Below are positions 1 through 6,314 of a stretch of DNA of 64,000 bases, in pieces. Position 1 is the first letter of the stretch; every line of letters starts with the position of its first letter. Below the pieces are notes generated by a model. That model saw nothing but the letters and a program-made list of their open reading frames with translations, was not told where the DNA came from and did no database searches. The stretch spans positions 372,001 through 436,000 of the forward strand of contig NZ_FQWS01000001.1 in the NCBI RefSeq assembly GCF_900129745.1, read 5' to 3'. Both the position numbers and the translations under genes were made by a program. Source of the stretch: Winogradskyella jejuensis (lineage in GTDB: Bacteria > Bacteroidota > Bacteroidia > Flavobacteriales > Flavobacteriaceae).

Positions 1-201
1 TATCGATTAGGCGTAAACATAAAGCAAAAAGACTATATGTTACTGTCCCCAGCACTTTACAAAAAGATGACGGATAGTGGTCTCAACCGCAAAGCGGTTT
101 GGCCAGTAAAACGTCCACAATGGACTATCTATAAAAGCATTACCAACAAAACCCTAGCAGCAAGCGAGCATCCTGTGGTTTGGGGGAGGATGGAAATTTG
201 A
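1..201 (+). CDS. C-terminal fragment of an unidentified protein (cut by window edge)
   Basis: An open frame runs from the first base to a TGA at 199-201 and gives 66 residues ending in W-G-R-M-E-I. The fragment is basic and rich in Lys, Arg and Trp, with no motif I recognise. The start lies outside the window, so neither length nor family can be judged. It is convergent with the CD-NTase operon, whose last stop is 90 nt away. It could be a gene of the mobile element or of its host. Confidence 0.5.
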   Translation, partial: YRLGVNIKQKDYMLLSPALYKKMTDSGLNRKAVWPVKRPQWTIYKSITNKTLAASEHPVVWGRMEI

Positions 202-293
202 AATGAAAAATATATAAATACTCTGTTCTATTATGCCGCTATTTGATTGCTTTTGATAAAGATTCTAGGGATAAGAGGAAGCTAATGGATAAT

Positions 294-1925
294 CTAGTGC
301 TTGACTTCATCTGCTAACCACACACCATATTTTTTCCAAAGTTCATACATCACAAGCCACTCGGATATCCAAGGTATAACATCCACAAAATTCAAGTCCA
401 AATGTGGTGATAAATCTTTGGGATAGTAAAGGCACAAACTATTTCCAGGATATAGATGTGGTGTTTTGCCAAACTTGATTTGACTATCATTTAGCACATA
501 AACCCTTTCTTTTCGCCCTTTCCTATTGATATTATACTCGACAAGAATCTCATATTCTTTTTTGCATCCATTGGGTCTGATTTTTCCTTTTCCCAACAAT
601 TTTCCATCGGTGATGACAGTTTTAAGCCAAGGAAAGTGTTTATCTAAATAGTCTTTTTGGATATGTGCCGCAATATAATTCTTCTGTATATCCTTTTTAC
701 CCGAATTCAAATTTAATTCTACACCACCGTAGTTTCTATTCGGTTTGCTAGGGTAGCCTGAATCTCTAGAAATTCTTCCTCGGTCGTTAACATAACTTTT
801 ACCAGATAGTATAGCAAGACCTGCTTTTTCTAATTCATTTTTACCATTTCTAGATAAGTTTTCTATTTGAGACTTTAAAATGGTTTTAGTTCTAGTACTG
901 CCAAACAAGTCTTCCGCAACACTAAAGTTCCCATTTTTTAACTGCTCCCATTTTTCTTTATAGCTCCTAACAAAACTGATGAATTGAGTGTAGAATTCTT
1001 TATCCTTATCCCACTTTTCAGTAAAATCCTCATCTTCATTTACTGGATTCAGAACCTTAATTCTTTTGTAAACTCCACTACTTTCATAAAGCTTTTCATA
1101 GCTAGTGTAGCGTTCTAATATCCTATTTAGCGTATTATCAATTGTTTCATAAATTGATGCTTCACCTTGATATAATTCTCCAAAAATTGTAGTCAATACG
1201 ATACTTGATGTTTTATGCTTTGGTTTTTTTTCAAAGAAAATATCTCTGTATCGTTTAGTAAGCTGTACTGAACGTTTTAGTGGTTCTTTTTCATAAATAT
1301 TCTCATCTGGAAGGTCCTCTTGTTCTGCTTTGGCTTCTGATAGAGTAACATAATCACTGAATGCTTTTCGTAACAAAACTGGTTCACGAATACCTTCAGC
1401 TTTATCAGTAAACCATTTAGCATACCCTTTGGGAAAGGAAGAAGTCCAAGTTGCTAGTTCACGGTCGGGTACCATAATTTTATCTTCGAATGGGATGATT
1501 ATACAACCAGGTAAGATGTCTAAATGAAAATCCCCGGCGTAATTTATTCTTGCGCACCTGTTCTTTTTTAGAAGTTTTGGCCTATAAACCTCATTGCTAG
1601 TGAAGACACGTATGAGGTGATTGTAAATCTCCGACGAAGTATAGTTCCTGTATGAATCCTTAATTTGAACCACAATATCTAAATCAAATTCATCCTTTCC
1701 TATTGGCTTTGTGGTTGTTCCTATAGCTTTTGAACCCTGTGGATAGACTATAAAATCAACCTTAGAGAAAAATACTGGGTCCGCCTTTAGAACATCATAG
1801 ATGGCATTGTAAGCAGTCTCCATCTTATTTGACCTTGTTTCGTCAAGCTCCAGCGACTCAGCAAGTCTTGCCAATAAGTCCTCACGCTGAAAACCATTTC
1901 TATATAAGTAATCTTGAAAATTCAT
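294..1925 (-). CDS. CD-NTase (cGAS/DncV-like nucleotidyltransferase), CBASS signal synthase
   Basis: Predicted to make a cyclic oligonucleotide second messenger after phage infection. The N-terminal half has the polymerase-beta nucleotidyltransferase signature: a GS loop in PQGSKAIGT (residues 62-70), the metal-binding pair D81/D83 in EFDLDIVV, and a third acidic residue D136 in FHLDILPG. The 543-residue length is somewhat above the usual 300-450, with a long Lys-rich C-terminal part. It is the last gene of a four-gene minus-strand operon; its ATG directly abuts the stop of the NUDIX gene, so the two are very likely translationally coupled. The fold call is firm. The product nucleotide and clade cannot be told by eye. 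Confidence 0.88.
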   Translation of the reverse strand: MNFQDYLYRNGFQREDLLARLAESLELDETRSNKMETAYNAIYDVLKADPVFFSKVDFIVYPQGSKAIGTTTKPIGKDEFDLDIVVQIKDSYRNYTSSEIYNHLIRVFTSNEVYRPKLLKKNRCARINYAGDFHLDILPGCIIIPFEDKIMVPDRELATWTSSFPKGYAKWFTDKAEGIREPVLLRKAFSDYVTLSEAKAEQEDLPDENIYEKEPLKRSVQLTKRYRDIFFEKKPKHKTSSIVLTTIFGELYQGEASIYETIDNTLNRILERYTSYEKLYESSGVYKRIKVLNPVNEDEDFTEKWDKDKEFYTQFISFVRSYKEKWEQLKNGNFSVAEDLFGSTRTKTILKSQIENLSRNGKNELEKAGLAILSGKSYVNDRGRISRDSGYPSKPNRNYGGVELNLNSGKKDIQKNYIAAHIQKDYLDKHFPWLKTVITDGKLLGKGKIRPNGCKKEYEILVEYNINRKGRKERVYVLNDSQIKFGKTPHLYPGNSLCLYYPKDLSPHLDLNFVDVIPWISEWLVMYELWKKYGVWLADEVKH

Positions 1926-2753
1926 TTACAATATGTATTTAGAGTGTTGTCCTATTCTTGTTTTATGTTCGTCAAAGCATTCTTTTTTTATATCATCCTC
2001 AGTAACGAAAGCATATTTCTCATTAAATGAGCTGCTTTTTAATAGTTTTTTAAATTCTTTTAACTGCTTTGTATTTAGCTCAATCTGGAAAATATCGTAA
2101 ATCAAAGTATGGTACTGCTCATCCTTAAAACGTGTTTGTTTGCATAAAACATTTTCCTCTGTCCCGAGATATTCCGCCCTAATGGATTTGAAATTAGTAG
2201 CACTTAAAATTTGAGTTTCAACCAATTCTTCTGAAAATTCTCGCCATACCCCATTTTCTCTGTCCTTTCGAGAATAGAACCAGCTGATAATTTTTGGGAT
2301 GAATTTTGCGCTAACAAAAAACCGTAGGTCTCTAGGGTTCTTTCCATCTGCCTTAGGGGCTGCCTTCCAGTCCTTGTATAAATCCTTATTGCCAACCAAT
2401 TTATAAACCCCTCCAACTGGCTGATATTGATTAATCTTAGCACCCTTGACCAAAAAATACTTTTCATCACCAGGTATTTTTATTCTGAGCAGGTAACTTA
2501 GAGATACATATACCTTTTTGTTTGGAATTAAAAGGAAACACTTTAAGGCAATCCAAAAGTATTTCCCTTGTGCCTTGACGATTTCTATAATACCTGTAAA
2601 GCATCCGATTACAACCGCAAAGGCTGCCGTTACCAAAATTTCTTTGTGAAAATCGTTTACACCCTTTAAATACAGGTAACGATATGCCAAATAGCTAATT
2701 GCTATAAGAAATCCGATTAAGTAAAACAAAAAGCGTGTTAGTACTTTACTCAT
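1926..2753 (-). CDS. Two-TM NUDIX protein associated with CD-NTase (candidate CBASS effector)
   Basis: 275 residues. Two hydrophobic segments (about 7-27 and 38-60) are followed by a cytosolic domain with a NUDIX-like core: GGVYKLVG at 114-121 and REFSEELVE at 171-179, which matches the central R-E-x-x-E-E of the NUDIX box. This matches the known SMODS-associated 2TM-NUDIX (Sa_NUDIX) architecture, in which the domain is thought to sense or process a nucleotide while the membrane segments carry out the response. It overlaps the LRAT-like gene by 8 nt and abuts the CD-NTase gene. Family assignment is by motif and context. The full G-x5-E part of the NUDIX box is not obvious, so it may bind rather than hydrolyse the nucleotide. 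Confidence 0.72.
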   Translation of the reverse strand: MSKVLTRFLFYLIGFLIAISYLAYRYLYLKGVNDFHKEILVTAAFAVVIGCFTGIIEIVKAQGKYFWIALKCFLLIPNKKVYVSLSYLLRIKIPGDEKYFLVKGAKINQYQPVGGVYKLVGNKDLYKDWKAAPKADGKNPRDLRFFVSAKFIPKIISWFYSRKDRENGVWREFSEELVETQILSATNFKSIRAEYLGTEENVLCKQTRFKDEQYHTLIYDIFQIELNTKQLKEFKKLLKSSSFNEKYAFVTEDDIKKECFDEHKTRIGQHSKYIL

Positions 2754-3162
2754 CGCTCGATATAAGTCTTAAAAAGATTACGCTTCCAAGCAACATCAAA
2801 CCTGTGTTTACTTGACTACTCTTTTCTTTGCCGTATTGTACCCAATTTGCAAAATGCTCACAATTGAAGCTAAATAAGCTATAACGCTGACCTAGCTTTT
2901 GATACGCCCTCTTAATTGCATTCTGAATGTCAAAATGCCCCCCTCTAAACTTTCGGATTCTCACAGGTTCGTACTCTTGCAGTAGTTCCATAAGTTCATT
3001 CTGTGGGATAATCTTAACCGCGCCTTTAAGATTGCCTATAAAAACCCCATTACCTAAATAAACTACATAATGGTCCAGTATTCCTCCTAGACCGTTTCTC
3101 TTTTTAGCCACTATTACATCGACAGGGTCTAATTGGTTAATCAATTGTAAGTACTTTTTCAT
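2746..3162 (-). CDS. LRAT/NlpC-P60-like papain-fold protein with C-terminal TM
   Basis: 138 residues. H31 in LDHYVVYLGNG and C101 in FNCEHFANW match the catalytic His and the N-C-E-H-F box of the LRAT family (lecithin:retinol acyltransferase and HRASLS-type phospholipase/acyltransferases). Residues about 119-133 form a hydrophobic tail anchor, as in eukaryotic members. The family acts on acyl chains of phospholipids, so a membrane-lipid-modifying effector is a reasonable inference. It sits between the 58-residue gene (11 nt upstream) and the NUDIX gene (8 nt overlap). The second catalytic His of the family is not evident. A peptidase-like role is the alternative. Confidence 0.7.
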   Translation of the reverse strand: MKKYLQLINQLDPVDVIVAKKRNGLGGILDHYVVYLGNGVFIGNLKGAVKIIPQNELMELLQEYEPVRIRKFRGGHFDIQNAIKRAYQKLGQRYSLFSFNCEHFANWVQYGKEKSSQVNTGLMLLGSVIFLRLISSDE

Positions 3163-3173
3163 ATTACTGTGTA

Positions 3174-3350
3174 TTACTTTTCCTTTCTTACTCCTTTAAA
3201 TGGTTTTTTACTTGATGTCTTTCCATCCATAAACTTACCGGTTTCTGAATCACGCTTGGTCCAAATCCCAGTTTTAGGGTTTTTTACTTGAGACCTTTTC
3301 TTAACTGCTCCGTGCCTGCGGTTGTCTCCGCTTTTTCCATTTGTTGCCAT
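3174..3350 (-). CDS. Small basic protein (58 aa) leading the CD-NTase operon
   Basis: ATG at 3348-3350 and TAA at 3174-3176 give a 58-residue, very basic protein rich in Lys, Arg and Gly. It contains GKSGDNRR near the N terminus, TGIWTKRD in the middle and PFKGVRKEK at the C terminus. No TM segment or signal peptide is present. The periodic K-R-D and T-G-K pattern suggests nucleic-acid or ribosome contact, but I cannot name the function. It ends 11 nt before the LRAT-like gene on the same strand, so it is probably the first gene of the operon. Confidence 0.7.
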   Translation of the reverse strand: MATNGKSGDNRRHGAVKKRSQVKNPKTGIWTKRDSETGKFMDGKTSSKKPFKGVRKEK

Positions 3351-3382
3351 AATAAAATGTTAAAAAATATGCTTAGTTTTGT

Positions 3383-3415
3383 TTTTGCGTGTTACGCCAA
3401 CCTTAGTACGCAAAA
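3383..3415. promoter_or_regulatory. Inverted repeat in the divergent CD-NTase / sigma-like promoter region
   Basis: TTTTGCGT (3383-3390) and ACGCAAAA (3408-3415) are perfect inverted arms separated by 17 nt. They lie in the 106-nt gap between the start of the CD-NTase operon and the sigma-like gene. The position suits an operator shared by both transcription units, but no factor is known and a simple mRNA hairpin is also possible. Confidence 0.4.
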
Positions 3416-3456
3416 CCATCCCCAACGCTTTTTCGTACCATTAATGAAACCAACCA

Positions 3457-4125
3457 ATGTCTGATTGGAAAAAACTAAAAGATGAACACACTTTACGACT
3501 TACCGAGATTTATCAGGATAAGAGCAACCCCCTATCCTTAAGAGAAAATGCCTTTCACGCGCTGACCCACAGATTTAAAGATGATATTTTAAAAAAATGT
3601 GAGATTAGATGTAAAAGATTTGGTCACGACATCAATGTTGCCGAACAAGTTGCTACCGCAACTTTTAAGTCTTATGCAGAAAAAGGAAAGTTCGAAATTA
3701 ACCCTGAAGATGAAGCAGATGTAGATTACTTATTTGTGGGTTATTTAGTGGGTATAGTAAAAATAGAACTCACTAACTATTACAGACAACAACAGAGAAA
3801 ACTTAATTACCCTTATGATGGTTCCGAAGAAATTGTTACCGACATTCCTGACGTTGATGGTATGGAAATGAATCTAGAGCAACAAATTCTAATTAAGGCG
3901 ATACATTCACTTACGCCTTCCCAAAGAGCGGTTTATCTAACATACAAGCAATACGAAATAGACGGTTTTAATCTACCAAATAAACTACTTAAAAAACTTC
4001 GAGAACATCTAGGTGGTGTCAAACAGCCTACGATTCGTGGCTTGAAAAAGGAAGCATTAGATAAAATAAAGAATTATACTTCTGCGATGGAAGTAACAAA
4101 AGAGTTTTACAATGGAAGAGACTAA
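3457..4125 (+). CDS. ECF-type sigma-70-like protein
   Basis: 222 residues with the ECF layout: an N-terminal helical domain (about 25-115, including the region-2-like VGYLVGIVKIELTNYYR), an acidic linker, and a region-4-like helix-turn-helix (about 150-210) that begins LTPSQRAVYLTY and continues with a recognition-helix-like KQPTIRGLKKEALDKI. It would redirect RNA polymerase or bind DNA. It is divergent from the CD-NTase operon across about 100 nt and overlaps the next gene by 14 nt, so the two are co-translated. No anti-sigma factor with a TM segment is present. It could instead be a sigma-derived phage or defence regulator. Confidence 0.68.
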   Translation: MSDWKKLKDEHTLRLTEIYQDKSNPLSLRENAFHALTHRFKDDILKKCEIRCKRFGHDINVAEQVATATFKSYAEKGKFEINPEDEADVDYLFVGYLVGIVKIELTNYYRQQQRKLNYPYDGSEEIVTDIPDVDGMEMNLEQQILIKAIHSLTPSQRAVYLTYKQYEIDGFNLPNKLLKKLREHLGGVKQPTIRGLKKEALDKIKNYTSAMEVTKEFYNGRD

Positions 4126-4843
4126 GATTAATGAAATATTGATTTCATTGGGTTTTGGCCTTCCCCAAAGTCCAGATGAAATAAAAGCTTTTGACGATAC
4201 ATTCAAGTCTTGTAAAACAGAATCAAATCCTGAGAAAATAGATTCATACAAGATTTTAGAAGATTTAAGACCTAAAAAAAAAGCAACAAATATTGATTAT
4301 CACAAGAGGACAGTACTTGCTGCAGAAATTGTATATCAGTTGTACCAAGAAAATACGCTCGGACATTTAAAGCTTCAGAAGCTTCTTTATTTGTGTCAAA
4401 ATTCCGCAAGAATTGATATCCACGCCAACTTCTTGAAACAAGCTATGGGACCTTACGATAACCGCTTAATGCGCTCAATTGATAAAAAGTTCAAGGAAAA
4501 TAAATGGTTCTCATATAATCCAAGAGAATATGAAAAATATCAACCTTTAGAGAACTGTGGTGGTCATAAAGAATGGTATGAACGCTATTTCAATCAACAA
4601 CTCTCTGAAATAGACTTTATAATTACTAAGTTTCGAAAGACTAAAACTAGAGCCATAGAATTGATTGCCACCATTTTTGCTTGCTGGAAAGAAGTTATTG
4701 ATGAAAAGCAACTACTTACTGATGAGATTTTAGTTTATAAATTTTACCAGTGGCATCCTGATAAATCAAAATTTAATAAAGATGAAATTCTGCAAACTAT
4801 CGCTTTTATGAAAAATGATGGTTTTCACCCCAATCAACAGTAG
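4112..4843 (+). CDS. Panacea/SocA-like (DUF4065-type) protein
   Basis: 243 residues. The central part (about 65-125) carries GHLKLQKLLYLCQ followed by GPYDNRLMRSI, the pattern of the Panacea/SocA domain (K-L-Q-K-L-L-Y and G-P). That domain is known in antitoxins that neutralise varied toxins and in the SocA proteolysis adaptor. The first 50 residues are a separate segment that may carry specificity. It overlaps the sigma-like gene by 14 nt, and no classical toxin gene adjoins it. Either the sigma-like protein is its partner, or the pair senses infection beside the CD-NTase operon. The function is inferred only from the motif. Confidence 0.6.
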   Translation: MEETKINEILISLGFGLPQSPDEIKAFDDTFKSCKTESNPEKIDSYKILEDLRPKKKATNIDYHKRTVLAAEIVYQLYQENTLGHLKLQKLLYLCQNSARIDIHANFLKQAMGPYDNRLMRSIDKKFKENKWFSYNPREYEKYQPLENCGGHKEWYERYFNQQLSEIDFIITKFRKTKTRAIELIATIFACWKEVIDEKQLLTDEILVYKFYQWHPDKSKFNKDEILQTIAFMKNDGFHPNQQ

Positions 4844-4930
4844 CTTATTGTTTAGATAAAGACAGAATAAAATTCAAAATAGAAAGGATTATCTCCTTCA
4901 AACACAGAACAACTTCTATATAGAGTTCCT

Positions 4931-5575
4931 TCATAACTCAAAACATTTAATAAGCGATTCTAGGACCACCAATGCCAGTGTATCCTGCTTATCACTCTGT
5001 TCTAAATAATTCGCTTCATCCATAGCGGACAAAAACCCTAGTTCTACAAGAACAGCAGGACAAACCGAATGTGTCTCTCGCAACACCTGAAAATTGGCTT
5101 GCTTGATACCTCTTGTTTTAAAACCTAATTTCACTTTGGCTTCTGCTTGGATTTGATAAGCTATAAACGTCGAACTCCTTTTGTAAATGCTCTCCTCCTC
5201 GAAGACATAAACTTCCATCCCTTTCGCGAAAGCGTTATTCGCTTGATTGCAATGCAGGGATATAAAGACGTCTGGTTTTAAAACCTGGGCTAACTTGCTT
5301 CTATTGCCTAGAGCTATCAAGGTATCTCTATATCTGGTAAGATATATTTCAAAGCTATTCTCAAAAAAGAGTGTATTAAATTGCTGAATCTTCAAAGCAA
5401 TATGCAGCACTATATCCTTTTCCTTAATACCATTACCGCTAACGGCTCCATAATCTGTTCCACCGTGTCCAGGGTCAATAAGCACTATTGGTTTTCTGGA
5501 TAATCTTTGGCTATGGATTGGCGTAACCAGCAGACAAGTAATTAGACTTAATATGGCAAGCAGATGAACTCTCAT
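4931..5575 (-). CDS. N-acetylmuramoyl-L-alanine amidase (Amidase_3)
   Basis: Cleaves the amide bond between MurNAc and the peptide stem of peptidoglycan in the periplasm. Residues 1-22 form a Sec signal peptide. The zinc site is visible as VLIDPGHGGTD (31-41, ligand H37), an E in the following KEKD segment, SLHCNQ (third ligand His) and the catalytic VELGF near the C terminus. At 214 residues it is a bare catalytic domain without SPOR or LysM modules. It lies divergent from the tra genes and could open the wall for the transfer apparatus, although a housekeeping role is possible. The coding sequence contains one copy of the CTTTCGCGAAAG palindrome, read as A-F-A-K. Confidence 0.87.
   Translation of the reverse strand: MRVHLLAILSLITCLLVTPIHSQRLSRKPIVLIDPGHGGTDYGAVSGNGIKEKDIVLHIALKIQQFNTLFFENSFEIYLTRYRDTLIALGNRSKLAQVLKPDVFISLHCNQANNAFAKGMEVYVFEEESIYKRSSTFIAYQIQAEAKVKLGFKTRGIKQANFQVLRETHSVCPAVLVELGFLSAMDEANYLEQSDKQDTLALVVLESLIKCFEL
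5221..5232. repeat. CTTTCGCGAAAG palindrome, coding copy
   Basis: Perfect 12-bp palindrome inside the amidase gene, extended by CG on one side only. It encodes A-F-A-K. It is one of about a dozen copies in the window. Confidence 0.85.
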
Positions 5576-5748
5576 TTTTTAAATTCTGTTTTACACAAAA
5601 TGCAATGATTTCATTCTTTCCATAGGAATCTTCCAAAATTTAACAGCGCGCTACGTTAAATTTTAGGGGATTTTCTACATAACCATCCTCTCATAATAGA
5701 TTTCGCAAAATTCTAATAATCACGCCGTAAGGCTAAATCGAAATCATT

Positions 5749-6036
5749 ATGAAAAATTCAATTCTTATGCTATTGGCTTTACTCTTTGTAACTGCTCCTA
5801 GCTTCGCGCAAATTGGTGGTATTGAAGACTCCGTAAACGATGTTGGCGATACCATAAGAGCCATCTTCCCGATTCTCTTGGGGGTCATCTTCCTTGTAGG
5901 TTTTCTCTTTAATGCCGGGCATTTCTTTGGCGAGAATGCCGACCTGAAGAAAGGAATTACTAGAGTATTGGTATTTGTTCTTATCGCAGGAGCTGTAGTG
6001 GGCATCTTTACTTACCTAATAGGCATCGTAGTATAG
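5749..6036 (+). CDS. traE: Conjugative transfer protein TraE (DUF4134)
   Basis: 95 residues: a signal peptide ending near SFAQ, a short linker with GGIEDSVNDVGDTIR, and two hydrophobic helices. This is the typical DUF4134/TraE protein of Bacteroidetes conjugative transposons, a small inner-membrane part of the mating apparatus comparable in shape to VirB2/VirB3 proteins. It is the first gene of the tra operon. Its stop overlaps the start of traF by one base. The 173-nt region upstream separates it from the divergent amidase and should hold the tra promoter. Confidence 0.85.
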   Translation: MKNSILMLLALLFVTAPSFAQIGGIEDSVNDVGDTIRAIFPILLGVIFLVGFLFNAGHFFGENADLKKGITRVLVFVLIAGAVVGIFTYLIGIVV

Positions 6037-6314
6037 TGAAGCGATTCGAAGTCTATAAAAATATTAGGAAGCGGGCAATGATTTTTGGATTGCCCGTGTC
6101 CCTGTTTGCTCTAATGATGGTAGCTATCATTGCATCGCTTTTAGTTATCATCTTTTCCTTCAGCTTCAGTATCATCATCGGTGTACTCGTTTTCAACGCT
6201 GGACTTTATATAGGTCTTACTCGATTTGCTCATAATCCGCAGCTACTTCAATTCGCAAAGGTTTTCCCAAGAATCATCAGCAATAAAAAATCATCTGCCT
6301 TGTATTATGAATAA
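6036..6314 (+). CDS. traF: Conjugative transfer protein TraF (DUF4133)
   Basis: 92 residues with two closely spaced hydrophobic helices (about 18-58) after a basic N terminus (FEVYKNIRKRA). This matches DUF4133/TraF, which has VirB3-like topology and usually lies directly before the VirB4-like TraG, as here. The start is GTG at 6036, within the traE stop (TAGTG). The 3' end overlaps traG by 8 nt. Its proposed role is a small inner-membrane subunit that docks the TraG ATPase. Confidence 0.82.
   Translation: MKRFEVYKNIRKRAMIFGLPVSLFALMMVAIIASLLVIIFSFSFSIIIGVLVFNAGLYIGLTRFAHNPQLLQFAKVFPRIISNKKSSALYYE

Noticed and set aside
6226-6306. Longer traG reading frame starting inside traF
   Set aside because: The extra 27 residues would overlap most of the traF 3' end, and the ATG at 6307 gives the usual short overlap and the normal TraG N terminus.
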